DNA of 64,000 bases from Mesorhizobium sp. YC-39 (GCF_025753795.1 NZ_JAOWPS010000013.1:1-64000); one strand, 5' to 3'; positions 8,410-17,287 are shown, numbered from the stretch's first letter. The notes: generated by a model not told the origin, from the sequence alone. Numbers and translations: made by a program.

Positions 8410-9501
8410 ATGAATGATCCTACGCTGCCGCTGAACGGTTTGTCATCGATTCGCGGCAAGTATGTCGTCGCCCGTTTCGACGGGAGGATGCTGTCCTCGA
8501 ACGGTGGCGTTGTGGCTCTGGCCGAGGTGGAAAAGCGGCTGCGTGTCGCCGAGCGTGTGGCGCGGTGCATCGACGATCCGCGCTGCCCGGACCAGGTCGT
8601 CCACAGCCTGGCAGACATAAAAATCGGCTTTCGCATGAAGATGATCGCCGCCGGCTACGAGGATGGCAACGACGCCAACCGGCTGCGCTCCGATCCGGTC
8701 TTCAAGATGGCCCAGGATGCGCTGCCTTCGGGTCGGAACCTGGCGTCTCAATCGTCTACCGGCTGGAGAATCTGCCCGGCGTGCGGCCGCTCACCTGCGC
8801 CGCCTCGTGCGGGCGATCCGGAGCAACTGGCCGAACACCTGGATCCCGATACGAGCCGACGGACATTACTGCAGTCCGCTGGTCATTGACTGGTGCCGCG
8901 CAAACCACGCCGACTTCATCTTCGGCCTGGGACCCACCACGACCCTGCGCAAGCATGTCGCGGACCTGGAAACCAGCACGACGGCTCGCTTCGAAGCGTC
9001 GGCGAAGACGGGCAAGGTCAGCAGGTTCAAGGAGTTTGTTGACGGGGCCGCCAGTTGGAGCCGCGTCGAGCGCATCATCGCCCGGGTCGAGGTCGGCGGC
9101 CAAGGTGATAGCCACTTCGTCGTCACCAACCTCGCCGGTGGAAAGGCCAAGGCGCTTTACGAGGATGTCTACTGCCGGCGCGGCACGGCCGAGAACCACA
9201 TCAAGTCGTGGAAGAGCATCTCGCCGCCGACCGCACATCCTGCTCACGCGCCACGGCCAACTAATTCCGGCTGTTCCTGCGTGCCGGCGCCTACTGGCTG
9301 ATGTGGGGCCTGCGCGCCACGATGCCGAAGCGCTCGAGTTTTGCCGTCGCGCAATTCGACACCCTGCGACTGCGCCTCATAAAGATCGCCGCACGGGTAG
9401 TCGAGATGAAAACCCAGATTCTCCTGCACCTGCCGACATCCTGCCTCGACCAGGGAATCCTACGCATCGTCCTCAGTCGCATCCCGAGGCTCGCGACATA
9501 A
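8410..9501 (+). pseudogene. IS1380-family transposase, deleted and frameshifted
   Basis: Starts intact (LSSIRGKYVVARFDGRMLSS, then EVEKRLRVAERVARCIDDPR) but breaks at about 8745. The central part resumes in another frame (DFIFGLGPTTTLRKHV, RVERIIARVE, YCRRGTAENHIKSWK) and the C-terminus in a third (MWGLRATMPKRSS up to SRIPRLAT). About 100 codons around the first catalytic Asp are missing. It lies 150 bases after the IS5 remnant, so the two form a nested or tandem insertion hot spot. Confidence 0.85.
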
Positions 9502-9634
9502 ACGATGGGGCGTAGACGCCCCAAACGAACCCGCCGGCCGCAACCTGCAAACCCCGCCTTCCATCACGACGGATAACCGACCGGCGCCTAACGTGCTTGT
9601 CAAAAAGAATCGCAACAGCCGCCTGATCGCCGCT
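9502..9634. other. Right flank of the IS1380 remnant
   Basis: A short GC-rich stretch containing GGGGCG-TAGA-CGCCCC at 9505-9520, a small hairpin just after the transposase stop. No gene. Confidence 0.35.
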
Positions 9635-10224
9635 TCAGGCCGCCAAAAGCTCTTTGCCGTGCATCAAGGCGGCTAGTTGGTGTAGGCGCCCTATTTGGTT
9701 GGCCTCGCGCACCACTCGGCCGACACCACAAGCTCTTTCCTCGACCGAGGGCACCGTCGATCGCAGGTTCTGGGCAAGTCGGAAGATCGGCAGTCGAAGC
9801 CCAATTCCCCCATTTCGCAACGATCTTCTGATCGATCTCGTAGAACTTGCACGTGCCTCAAAGCGCGGCATGCGCGATGTCAGCCAGATCGACGCGAACG
9901 CAGGGGTGGAGGCAATCGAGACAGCCTGGAGCGACCGCCGTGTTTAATGGTCGTGACAGCATCGGACACCCTGGAAAAAATGCTTGCCAGCTCGGTGTAG
10001 AGCTCTTTGCCTGCACTGGTAAGCACCATGTCGGTTCCTTGCCTCACGAACAGCGGAACACCAAGCTCGTCCTCAATGACTTTGATCTGCCGACTGATCT
10101 CTCCCAATGTTACGCTCAACTCGGAAGCTGCGAGCTCAATCGAAAGGTGTCGTGCCGATGCCTCAAATACCTCGACGGCGGTGAGGACCGTGAGGGATAG
10201 GATGTCATAATAGCGATGGACCAT
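9635..10224 (-). pseudogene. LysR-family regulator, broken after the DNA-binding domain
   Basis: Residues 1-95 form a good LysR helix-turn-helix domain of the GcvA type (LTAVEVFEASARHLS, SVTLGEISRQIKVIEDELGVPLF). The frame ends at 9880 after RLPPPLRSRRSG, where family members continue with the effector domain. A downstream minus-strand piece (9635-9871, starting MPRFEAR) resembles the next part in another frame. I conclude that frameshifts destroyed the effector domain; at best a 114-residue DNA-binding fragment is made. Confidence 0.6.
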
Positions 10225-10270
10225 CGAATACTCCAGTCAGATCGGCAATCACGAACCAAACGACCGCCTA

Positions 10271-10546
10271 TCACGTCGCTTGCCTATAAAGTGCCGCCAG
10301 TCTACACGCGTCAAAGCAACACTGATCGGTCACTAGGCCCGTGATGGAATTGCGGCCGTCAGCCGTGACCCATGCAAGTTGCGTGCCGGCTGGCGCACCG
10401 TTGTGAGTTGCACCTCTCGTCCCCGCCGACACAGCATGCCCGACCGTTTGGTTGGGTTTCCGATATTCTTGTCCGGCTTCGAGCAGCGCGAGAACTGAGT
10501 GAGCGATGATTTCGGATACCTTCCCGCCCACGGGCAACAAGACCAT
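10271..10546 (-). CDS. Unrecognised fragment ORF
   Basis: 91 residues beginning MVLLPVGGKVSEIIAHSVLALLEAG. The sequence reads like protein, but I do not recognise a family and see no clear ribosome site. It may be the remnant of a larger enzyme between the LysR pseudogene and ompW. Confidence 0.25.
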   Translation of the reverse strand: MVLLPVGGKVSEIIAHSVLALLEAGQEYRKPNQTVGHAVSAGTRGATHNGAPAGTQLAWVTADGRNSITGLVTDQCCFDACRLAALYRQAT

Positions 10547-10586
10547 CTCCTCCGATCCGGGTCAATTGCTCTGTAGGCCCGACGAT

Positions 10587-10612
10587 AAAAGGGCGCACGA
10601 GGCGCGCCCTTC
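10587..10612 (-). terminator. Terminator of the OmpW gene
   Basis: On the minus strand AAGGGCGC and GCGCCCTTTT form a stem with a seven-base loop ending in Ts, 40 bases after the ompW-like stop codon. Confidence 0.7.
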
Positions 10613-10654
10613 AAATCAGATCGGCTGCCAGCAAGTCGCCTTCGGTCTTCGTCA

Positions 10655-11350
10655 TCAGAAGCGATAGGTGACACCTGCGCCTATCAACCAGGGATCGAGC
10701 GCCGCCTTGCCCGTTAGTTTCGCGCCGCCCACCGTGACGTCGAAGTTAGGCTTCAGGAAAAGCTTCTTCACGTCGAAGTTGACGCCCCAGTGCTGATCCA
10801 CCATGTAGTCAAATCCGACCTGCAGCGCGGTGCCGAACGTGTTCTTGACCTTGAGAGCATCGGCGCTGCCGGCATCCTGGTTATAGAAGATCGTGTAGTT
10901 CACGCCGGCACCGACATAGGGCTTGAAGGCGCCGAGATTGGTAAAATGATACTGCAATGTGAGCGTGGGCGGCAGCAGCCAAACCTTGCCGACCTTGCCC
11001 AGTCCGCCGATCGATCCTTGGCCGTCGATGTTGGCATAGGTGGTGCCGAGTATAAGCTCCGTGGCGATGTTGTCCGTGAAGAAATAGGAGATGTCGAGTT
11101 CCGGTGTCAGGGTGTCCGAATAGGAAAGATCGGAACCGGGCACCGCATTGACGTAGCCCGAATCCTCAGTGATGACCCCCAACGCACGCAGGCGGACCTG
11201 CCAAGGGCTTGGCGCTTCAGCGACCCAGTCGCCTGCCTGCGGGGCGCTCGCGGGTTGGTCAAAGTCCGCCGCGACAGCCTGCTGTCCCCCCACGATGAGG
11301 ACGGCGGCTACCGTTACTCCCCGCGCCACGCCCATTCGCTTTCTTGCCAT
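10655..11350 (-). CDS. OmpW-family outer-membrane protein
   Basis: 231 residues with a signal peptide of about 28 residues (positive MARKRMG, hydrophobic core, AVAA cleavage). The mature part has alternating beta strands, with WQVRLRALGV at the start, PTLTLQYHFTNLG and FKPYVGAGVNYTIFYN in the middle, and a C-terminal WLIGAGVTYRF ending in Phe, the OmpW signature. It should form an eight-stranded barrel for small hydrophobic compounds. Start at 11350 is supported by AAGGAGAG; a longer frame to 11389 is less likely. Followed by its own terminator, so probably monocistronic. Confidence 0.88.
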   Translation of the reverse strand: MARKRMGVARGVTVAAVLIVGGQQAVAADFDQPASAPQAGDWVAEAPSPWQVRLRALGVITEDSGYVNAVPGSDLSYSDTLTPELDISYFFTDNIATELILGTTYANIDGQGSIGGLGKVGKVWLLPPTLTLQYHFTNLGAFKPYVGAGVNYTIFYNQDAGSADALKVKNTFGTALQVGFDYMVDQHWGVNFDVKKLFLKPNFDVTVGGAKLTGKAALDPWLIGAGVTYRF

Positions 11351-11591
11351 GTTACTCTCTCCTTGCTCTTCAGAAATGATGCAATTCATTATTACGAATC
11401 CTGCCGGAATTAACTGAGATTGAGGGAACGTCGGCGCTCGTTTTGCCTGATATTGTGCTCACATTATTTGCGCTTTGCTCGCAATCATTGACCTGTGCTC
11501 GCTTATTGAAATGTTGCCCGTTGTCTGGGTTGCGCCACCTATCGAACGCAATCAGCTTGCCAGTGGGTCGCGCTGCGAAGGACATTGTTGC

Positions 11592-12059
11592 TCAGAGCAG
11601 TGAATGCGGCCCGCTCCTGATTGTCTTGCCGTAGCCGTGGGCGCCCGCGCCGGGCTCGCAGAAGTAAGGGCGATAGCCAAGAGTCTGCAGCTTTGCGGGC
11701 ATCTTAGGCGCGTAGCCCCGGATGAACGCAGTCGTCCCGCTTTGTGGCGACAAGCAGGATCGGCGGACACGCGGTAAGGGTGGTCCGCCGCCGCAGTCCG
11801 CGCGGATTTCTGGCTTCTTGCCAGAATTGTAGAGGTACTGGCCGCGGCGTGTGATCAATAGAATCTTGTCAGGACGGCCGAAAATCGTCGTCAGGGCGTC
11901 GTCGTCGCGCTTGAATTGCGTTCCACCGAAGTGCTCCAGGGTCCTGGCCGACTGGCTGGTGGCCCAGGCAGGCGTGCGTTCTCCTTCGACATCTCCAAGC
12001 CAAAAATAGGGATCATCGTCCGGGGCATTCGACGTTGTGCGGACACCGAATGCGGTCAT
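11592..12059 (-). pseudogene. Prolyl oligopeptidase (S9) with a large internal deletion
   Basis: The N-terminus (DDDPYFWLGDVEGERTPAW, then RPDKILLITRRGQYLYN) is that of the S9A propeller. At about residue 105 it jumps to SPQSGTTAFIRGYAPKMPAK and YFCEPGAGAHGYGK, the very C-terminus of the hydrolase domain with the catalytic-His region. Roughly 500 residues, including the catalytic Ser, are missing and the tail is out of frame. Its ATG overlaps the stop of a 38-residue ORF (ATGA), and both sit behind a NifA/sigma-54 promoter. Confidence 0.8.
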
Positions 12060-12172
12060 GTCCGGATAACGTGAAGAATGATGTCGACTGGGAAACAAGC
12101 GCGAGGTTCTCCTTCGGTTTGGGAAAGCTCAGTTTTCGCGGCTGCGACCGCATGTTCGGCGAGCGTGATCAT
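12056..12172 (-). CDS. Short leader-type ORF, 38 residues, behind a NifA/sigma-54 promoter
   Basis: Begins MITLAEHAVAAAKTELSQ. GAAGGAGAA lies about 10 bases upstream and its stop codon overlaps the start of the oligopeptidase pseudogene. Residues 5-18 resemble the 40-residue ORF at 12832 (9 of 14 identical by eye: EHAVAAAKTELS versus ENAVAAMKTALS), which also is the first ORF behind a NifA-type promoter. Function unknown; it could be a coupling leader or a conserved small protein. Confidence 0.5.
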   Translation of the reverse strand: MITLAEHAVAAAKTELSQTEGEPRACFPVDIILHVIRT

Positions 12173-12220
12173 GAGATGATTTCTCCTTCGTCCGTGCCGC
12201 AGCGCGTTTGCGGACAGCCA

Positions 12221-12236
12221 AGCATGTGTCGTGCCA
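12221..12236 (-). promoter_or_regulatory. Sigma-54 promoter for the oligopeptidase locus
   Basis: The minus strand reads TGGCACGACACATGCT: invariant GG and GC 10 bases apart and TGGCACG identical to the -24 consensus. Two NifA-type sites lie 47 bases upstream. Confidence 0.8.
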
Positions 12237-12282
12237 AATGAGAAAATCGTTTTAGAACAATGAGATGGCTCTGATAGCGCTA

Positions 12283-12315
12283 TGTCTCATGTCCGACATT
12301 GTCGGAGACCCGACA
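12283..12315 (-). promoter_or_regulatory. Two adjacent NifA upstream activator sites
   Basis: TGT-N10-ACA occurs at 12283-12298 (N10 CTCATGTCCG) and again at 12300-12315 (N10 CGGAGACCCG), separated by one base. The same 16-1-16 geometry occurs at 20373-20405. NifA binds this palindrome to activate sigma-54 polymerase. Confidence 0.75.
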
Positions 12316-12369
12316 ACGAGTGAAGTCGTAAACGCCTGATCGGTCTCCTGTGCGAGCTCGGTGGGCACC

Positions 12370-12604
12370 GCGGAAAACTCAAGCAGTGAAGCTCACCGCG
12401 AACTGGCCGAGCTTCGGACGACATCGGCGACGGGGCGATCGCCTGCCTTTGAGGCAAATCGCCAAACCGCTGGTCGAGCTTTTTCAAGAGTGCCTTAGGG
12501 CGAAGGATCTGGCAGATGTTGCAACTGCCCACCTTGTTGGACAAGGCATATCGCGATCTGTCCGGCAAGAGACACAAGGTTCTGCACCGTCCGCTCATGA
12601 ACAC
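12370..12604 (-). pseudogene. Fragment of an M16 peptidase gene
   Basis: The minus-strand translation KKLDQRFGDLPQRQAIAPSP matches KLDQLFGDLREKQTLFPIAD of the M16 homologue at 17.9 kb, and the DNA is visibly related. Only about 60 codons survive, flanked by unrelated frames. It indicates that a second M16 locus once lay between the two divergent NifA promoters. Confidence 0.6.
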
Positions 12605-12718
12605 ATTGTGCTGGTCTCCATGAGAAGTCTTTTTGTGCGGAAGGTGCCCCGATTAGCTATTCGGAAAAGGCGACATCGACGTGCAAATCGGGCGTCGCCG
12701 TGAGGCGTCCCCCCTCAA

Positions 12719-12734
12719 TGTCGGATTTCCGACA
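12719..12734 (+). promoter_or_regulatory. NifA upstream activator site
   Basis: TGTCGGATTTCCGACA is an exact TGT-N10-ACA and a perfect 16-base palindrome. It lies 47 bases before the sigma-54 element at 12781, the same distance as at the 12.2-kb promoter. Confidence 0.75.
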
Positions 12735-12780
12735 GGATCGCAAATCCGCCAACCAATTGCTTTAATAAGATTTTCTTCTC

Positions 12781-12796
12781 TGGCACGACCCATGCA
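12781..12796 (+). promoter_or_regulatory. Sigma-54 promoter for the monooxygenase operon
   Basis: TGGCACGACCCATGCA has GG-N10-GC and a perfect TGGCACG. Transcription would start near 12806 and run through two short ORFs into the N-monooxygenase at 13236. Confidence 0.78.
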
Positions 12797-12831
12797 TGGG
12801 ATTCTCCGAACGTATCAGCGAGATGTCGTCC

Positions 12832-12954
12832 ATGATCATGGGCACCGAAAATGCCGTCGCCGCAATGAAAACCGCGCTCTCGCCCGCCACCAAGCCGCCA
12901 AAAGGCCGGCGCGTCATGGTCGAGCGGGCGACGGCGCCGGCTTCAAACAACTAA
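12832..12954 (+). CDS. Short ORF, 40 residues, first in the NifA-driven monooxygenase transcript
   Basis: Begins MIMGTENAVAAMKTALSP. It aligns with the 38-residue ORF at 12172 and its leader DNA (ATCAGCGAGATGTCGTCC before ATGATC) matches the leader at 20270 (ATCAAGGAGAAGCCGTCC). Here the AGGAG is changed to GCGAG, so translation may be poor. Function unknown; rich in Ala, Lys and Pro, with no signal peptide. Confidence 0.45.
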   Translation: MIMGTENAVAAMKTALSPATKPPKGRRVMVERATAPASNN

Positions 12955-13170
12955 TGGGCCTGGAAAGCGTCTCGGGTGACGGCGACGCGGTCATCGAGGC
13001 GGGCGGAAAGGATGGACGTCGACACCCCCTAACCAATCGCCGGCACGACCCGTCGATTGTCACCGGCCGGAATGCTCGGGGTCTACATTCGACAACCCGA
13101 ACCCGCAGGACAATTTCCGCAAATTCGGTCGGGACCGTGGCTCGAAAACACCCGCGAGGGGGAGAGCCCA

Positions 13171-13281
13171 ATGGCTATGGCCGATATTCGCTGCGAACAA
13201 GCCGCCAGTGGGAAAAACTATAGGAGCAAAGCTAAGTGGAATTCTCTTGCATTGGAGTCGGTGCTGGGCCGTCTAATTTGA
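13171..13281 (+). CDS. Possible 36-residue ORF overlapping the monooxygenase start
   Basis: Starts MAMADIRCEQAASGK after a strong GAGGGGGAGA site. It overlaps the first 46 bases of the monooxygenase gene in another frame, so translation could load ribosomes onto the GTG start at 13236. I see no domain; it may be a pure coupling leader. Confidence 0.35.
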   Translation: MAMADIRCEQAASGKNYRSKAKWNSLALESVLGRLI

Positions 13282-14540
13282 GTCTTGCATGTCAGATACA
13301 CGAGCAAATCGGGCAAGGCGCGCTGTTCCTGGATCGGCAAGTCGACTTCCTTTGGCATCCAGGCATCGCTTTCGATTGCTCAGAGCTCCAGGTCAGCCAC
13401 TTTAAGGATCTGGTCACGCTGGTGAATCCGCGATCAGCCTACACTTTCGTGAACTACCTGTATGAGAACGGGCGTCTCTACCACTTCCTGAACGCACAGT
13501 TCGGGGCCGTGTTCAGAGCTGAGTTTGAGCAATACCTGAACTGGGCTTTCCACAGGAACCCACTTGTTCGTGGCGGGGAGACCGTGCACGAAATCCGCTT
13601 TGACGGCGAGTTCCGGGTGCGGACGGAAAACGCGGTTCTTGGCGCCAGAAACCTCGTGGTCGGCATTGGCAAGCAGGCGCGAATTCCGCCTCAGTTTGAG
13701 GGCTGGATTGGACGCAACCTGTTCCACTCATCTGCGGTCCTGCACATCGATCCTGACGTGCGGAGAAAGCATGTCTGCCTGGTTGGCGGAGGCCAGTCGG
13801 GGGCTGAGGTGCTGTTGCACCTTGTCGGCCTGCCAAAAGAACGGCGACCTCGATCGATCACTTGGGTCTCGCAGCGTGAAAACTACCTGCCCCTCGACAA
13901 CAGCCCGTTCACAAACGAGTTGTTCATGCCCTGCTTTTCGGATCGTTTCGCCAAGATGAGCCAATTGCAGCGCAAGCTGTTCCTGGAGCGTTTCGTACTC
14001 GCCTCGGACGGGATTTCGGAAAGCACGTTGCGCGCTATCTATCAGGCGCTGTACCGCCACGCATTTCTCGAGCCAAACCCATGCGACATCACACTGCGGC
14101 CAGGTTGCAACGTTTCGCGCTGCATCAACGCCGGAGCAGGTCACAGGCTGACCCTGCAGAGGGGCAGGGACGCTGTCGGAGACGTCATGGCCGATATCGT
14201 GATCCTGGCCACCGGTTACCAGAACGCGGTGCCAGACTTCTTGGAACCGATCGCGGACCGGCTGGAGCAGGTCGACAATGAATTGGCCATTGGCGAAGAT
14301 TTTTCGGTGTGCTGGGACGGACCGCCAGACTGTCGCATCTTCATACAAAACGCGAGCCTCGGGCAGCGCGGACTGGCTGATCCGAATCTAAGCCTGCTCG
14401 CCTGGCGCGCGCGTCGCATCCTCGACAGCCTTCTGGGGCGCGCGCCGCGCGCCAACCCCGAGCATCCCGGCTTCATCAGCCCTACTTCCACTGAGAATTG
14501 GTCCGACCCGTTGGCCGAAGAAATGGGCAGCGGGATATGA
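13236..14540 (+). CDS. L-lysine/L-ornithine N-monooxygenase (siderophore-type)
   Basis: 434 residues. The FAD loop GVGAGPSN is at residues 7-14, the NADPH loop GGGQSGAEV lies near residue 190 and the closing VILATGYQNAVP near residue 325, the three hallmarks of the IucD/PvdA/RhbE family that N-hydroxylates the side-chain amine of lysine or ornithine. The product usually feeds hydroxamate siderophores; here no synthetase or acetyltransferase follows. Start is GTG with AGGAG 10 bases upstream. It sits behind a NifA/sigma-54 promoter, which would place expression in nitrogen-fixing conditions, an inference. The next gene overlaps by ATGA. Confidence 0.88.
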   Translation: MEFSCIGVGAGPSNLSLACQIHEQIGQGALFLDRQVDFLWHPGIAFDCSELQVSHFKDLVTLVNPRSAYTFVNYLYENGRLYHFLNAQFGAVFRAEFEQYLNWAFHRNPLVRGGETVHEIRFDGEFRVRTENAVLGARNLVVGIGKQARIPPQFEGWIGRNLFHSSAVLHIDPDVRRKHVCLVGGGQSGAEVLLHLVGLPKERRPRSITWVSQRENYLPLDNSPFTNELFMPCFSDRFAKMSQLQRKLFLERFVLASDGISESTLRAIYQALYRHAFLEPNPCDITLRPGCNVSRCINAGAGHRLTLQRGRDAVGDVMADIVILATGYQNAVPDFLEPIADRLEQVDNELAIGEDFSVCWDGPPDCRIFIQNASLGQRGLADPNLSLLAWRARRILDSLLGRAPRANPEHPGFISPTSTENWSDPLAEEMGSGI

Positions 14541-14722
14541 CTCGGCGACTACTGATCATCGGCGGTAGCATCCAAGGAATGATGTCCACCTTCACTGCAG
14601 GGAAGGCGGGAGCCTTCTGCGAAATCATCGTGACCGATCAAGCCCTTTGGATCCGCCGGCATCCTATTATTCTGGGAGCGTGCGTTTCCCATGCAACTAG
14701 TCCCCATGATTGCTGGGCCTGA
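14537..14722 (+). pseudogene. Truncated gene coupled to the monooxygenase
   Basis: The ATG overlaps the monooxygenase stop (ATGA). The 61 residues start MTRRLLIIGGSIQGMMS, a dinucleotide- or ATP-grasp-like beta-alpha-beta start, then the frame ends at 14722. Biosynthetic partners of this kind are normally 300-450 residues, so I read it as a 3'-deleted second gene of the operon. Confidence 0.45.
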
Positions 14723-15369
14723 GAGCGGCCCGTCACCCGATATGCAACGGAACGGTTAAGCCGGCCGACGCCGAGCCTCATGCATAGGTGACGGGCCACA
14801 TGGACCATATCAGATTTGGGAAGGCAGTGTTCAGTGAGCCGGATCCGGACGATTTGGACGTTGCCCTGCCGGCAGCAGAGGGAACGAGTGTAGGCACGCT
14901 ACGGCTACGGCTACGGCTGCGCCGCCGGTACAGGCTCGGACAAAACCGGAAGATCCCAGGCATTCGCATTGACCTTTCCGGGATCGGCGGCAGTCGGCCG
15001 AAGTGCAAGTGAGTCAATCGGAAGGCTCTGGTTCAAATTCTGCCCCAGAGACCGGACAAAGCACAACCAGCGTTCATGATCGCGCAGGCTTCCAACCGAC
15101 CCGCGCAAACGACAGCCCGGCGCCTTAAGATAATCGCGAGTGCCGCCAAATCGCTCGCAAGCGTTTCCTCCGTTACATGCGCGCCGTTTCGCCGACAATG
15201 CAGACGATCGTCTCGTCGAGAGATACATTCGGCTAGGGTAGTCTTTCAGGATTGCGTCGTTGCTCCGGCTTCCGAGCCGTTCGTCCACTCACATCGAGGA
15301 GCGATCCTCCACTCACACATTCGGAGGTGGGTCGATAAGCGGATCTCCGAATCTCCGCAAACAGATGCG
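14723..15369. other. Gap without a supported gene
   Basis: Contains a short CTACGG triplication near 14900-14920 and several shadow frames. A minus-strand frame (14911-15288) includes SLGQNLNQSL, reminiscent of MobC-type relaxosome proteins, but it is too little to call. Confidence 0.35.
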
Positions 15370-16827
15370 TCAGATGCCGCCCAAGCAAAGGTATTTCATT
15401 TCGAGGTAGTCCTCGAGGCCGTGGCGCGAACCCTCCCGCCCGATGCCGGACTGCTTGATTCCGCCAAAAGGCGCGGCTTCCGACGACATCCGTCCCGTGT
15501 TGATGCCCACCATGCCGTATTCCAAGGCCTCGGCCACGCGCCAGACTCGCTTCAGGTTTGATGCATAAAAATAAGCGGCGAGGCCGTAGATCGTGTCGTT
15601 GGCCTCACGCACGACCTGATCCGCATCCTCGAAGCGAATGATTGGAGCCAAGGGCCCGAATGTCTCTTCTTGCGCCACTATCATTTCGCTGGAGATGTCG
15701 GTGAGGACCGTCGGTTGGAAAAACGTGCCTTCCTTGCCGATGTGTTTGCCCCCGCATCGAATTACACCGCCTTTTGCGACGGAATCGGCAATATGGGATT
15801 CGATCTTGACCAAAGCATGCTTGTCGATGAGCGGGCCGATGTCGACCGCGGGAGCGAAGCCATCCCCAACCGATAAGTGGCGGACTTTCTCCACGAATTT
15901 CTCGACGAACTCGTCGTGAACGCTTGACTGGACGTATAGACGGTTCGCCGAAACGCAGGTCTGACCGGCATTGCGGAACTTCGCCTGGATCGCCCCGTCA
16001 ACCGCGGCGTCGATATCGGCATCGTCGAAGACGATGAAAGGTGCATTGCCGCCGAGCTCAAGGCTGACCTTCTTGACCTGGTCCGAGCACTGGCGCATCA
16101 GCAGCCGGCCAACCTCGGTCGAGCCGGTGAAGCTGATCTTACGCACCTTGGGATTGGTGCACAGTTCACGGCCGACAGCGTCGCCTTCGGACGCATAGAT
16201 CAGGTTGACGACGCCTACGGGAAAGCCAGCCTGATGGGCTAGGGCGAATATTGCGCCAGCTACGAGCGGCGTCTGTTCAGCGGGCTTGAGGACGATTGTG
16301 CAGCCCGCCGCCAAGGCCGGCGAAATCTTGCGCGCCACCATGGAGGCCGGGAAATTCCACGGTGTTATCGTGCCAACGACGCCGACCGGCTGCTTGATCA
16401 CCAGCATCCGGCGGTCCGTCGATGGTGCGGAGATCGTCTCTCCATAGATGCGATTGGCCTCTTCGGCGTACCATTGCAGATACGCGGCCGCATGCGACAC
16501 CTCCGATTTGGCTTCGGCAAGCGGCTTGCCCATCTCCGCGGTGAGAATCGCAGCAAGGTCATCGGCGTGGTCGATAATCAGCTGATGCCAGCGCCAGAGC
16601 ATGTCGCTGCGCTCGCGTGCGGTCAATGCCGCCCATTCAGCCTGCGCGACATAGGCCATGTCGATTGCAGCGCGCGTCGCCTCGACACCCATGTCGGGAA
16701 GTTCTGCCAGCAATTCGCCGGTCGACGGGTTAAAGACCTTGAAGGTCCGCTCGCCAACAGGTGTGCCAAGTGCCGGCATGCGGTCGATGGCGCCAAACAG
16801 ATCGGGGGATTTCAGGTGGCGGATCAT
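15370..16827 (-). CDS. gabD: NAD(P)-dependent succinate-semialdehyde dehydrogenase
   Basis: 485 residues of the aldehyde dehydrogenase superfamily, GabD branch. It has TPWNFPASM in the cofactor region, FTGSTEVGR, the general base in LELGGNAPF and the nucleophile Cys in NAGQTCVSANR; the C-terminus GIGREGSRHGLEDYLE is typical of GabD. It oxidises succinate semialdehyde to succinate, the last step of the GABA shunt, a pathway used by bacteroids. The start at 16827 gives MIRHLKSPDL as in relatives; longer frames reach 16962. No gabT is adjacent. Confidence 0.88.
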   Translation of the reverse strand: MIRHLKSPDLFGAIDRMPALGTPVGERTFKVFNPSTGELLAELPDMGVEATRAAIDMAYVAQAEWAALTARERSDMLWRWHQLIIDHADDLAAILTAEMGKPLAEAKSEVSHAAAYLQWYAEEANRIYGETISAPSTDRRMLVIKQPVGVVGTITPWNFPASMVARKISPALAAGCTIVLKPAEQTPLVAGAIFALAHQAGFPVGVVNLIYASEGDAVGRELCTNPKVRKISFTGSTEVGRLLMRQCSDQVKKVSLELGGNAPFIVFDDADIDAAVDGAIQAKFRNAGQTCVSANRLYVQSSVHDEFVEKFVEKVRHLSVGDGFAPAVDIGPLIDKHALVKIESHIADSVAKGGVIRCGGKHIGKEGTFFQPTVLTDISSEMIVAQEETFGPLAPIIRFEDADQVVREANDTIYGLAAYFYASNLKRVWRVAEALEYGMVGINTGRMSSEAAPFGGIKQSGIGREGSRHGLEDYLEMKYLCLGGI

Positions 16828-17287
16828 CGGCAGGCACAGGGGCAATACCGGATTCCTCCTCAACGCAGCGAATATCCATGTCGGCAGAATGTGGGGTGTA
16901 TTCTGCAGGTGCGGCTTTCTTATAGGGCCTCGGCCAGACGGCTGGTAGCCCACGGTACTCAACTGAAAAGGGAAAGGACTTCGAATTCTCTGGTCGATGG
17001 CTCGCGGTTCTCACTGAGGCGAAAACTGGACAATCGGTCATCCGCTTCGCCACCCGCACGCGGTGCACGCTGGTGGCCTGTGCCTACAATTGCAGACAAT
17101 CCTCCGGCGTCCACCATCCGCTCGAAAAGAGGCTTGCCGAGGAGGAGCGCTCTACAATCAGGCGAGAGTCGACCGGCTGAACCGGCAAATGCCTCGCCAT
17201 GCCCCCGAGAACTGCTAAGCGAAACGGACTTCGCTCCACGCGAAACAGCCTCGCAAGGGGAGAAGGAAAGCAAAACGGGACCTGAGC
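16828..17287. other. Gap between gabD and the M16 operon
   Basis: Only shadow frames. A minus frame (16959-17273) reads loosely protein-like but matches nothing I know. The region may contain the gabD promoter and the end of the M16 transcript. Confidence 0.35.

Noticed and set aside
15020..15060. tRNA T-arm-like GGTTCAAATTC
   Set aside because: No acceptor end or other arms around it; chance resemblance.
14911..15288. MobC-like minus-strand frame (SLGQNLNQSL)
   Set aside because: Only about ten residues fit; no start, no relaxase or oriT features nearby.
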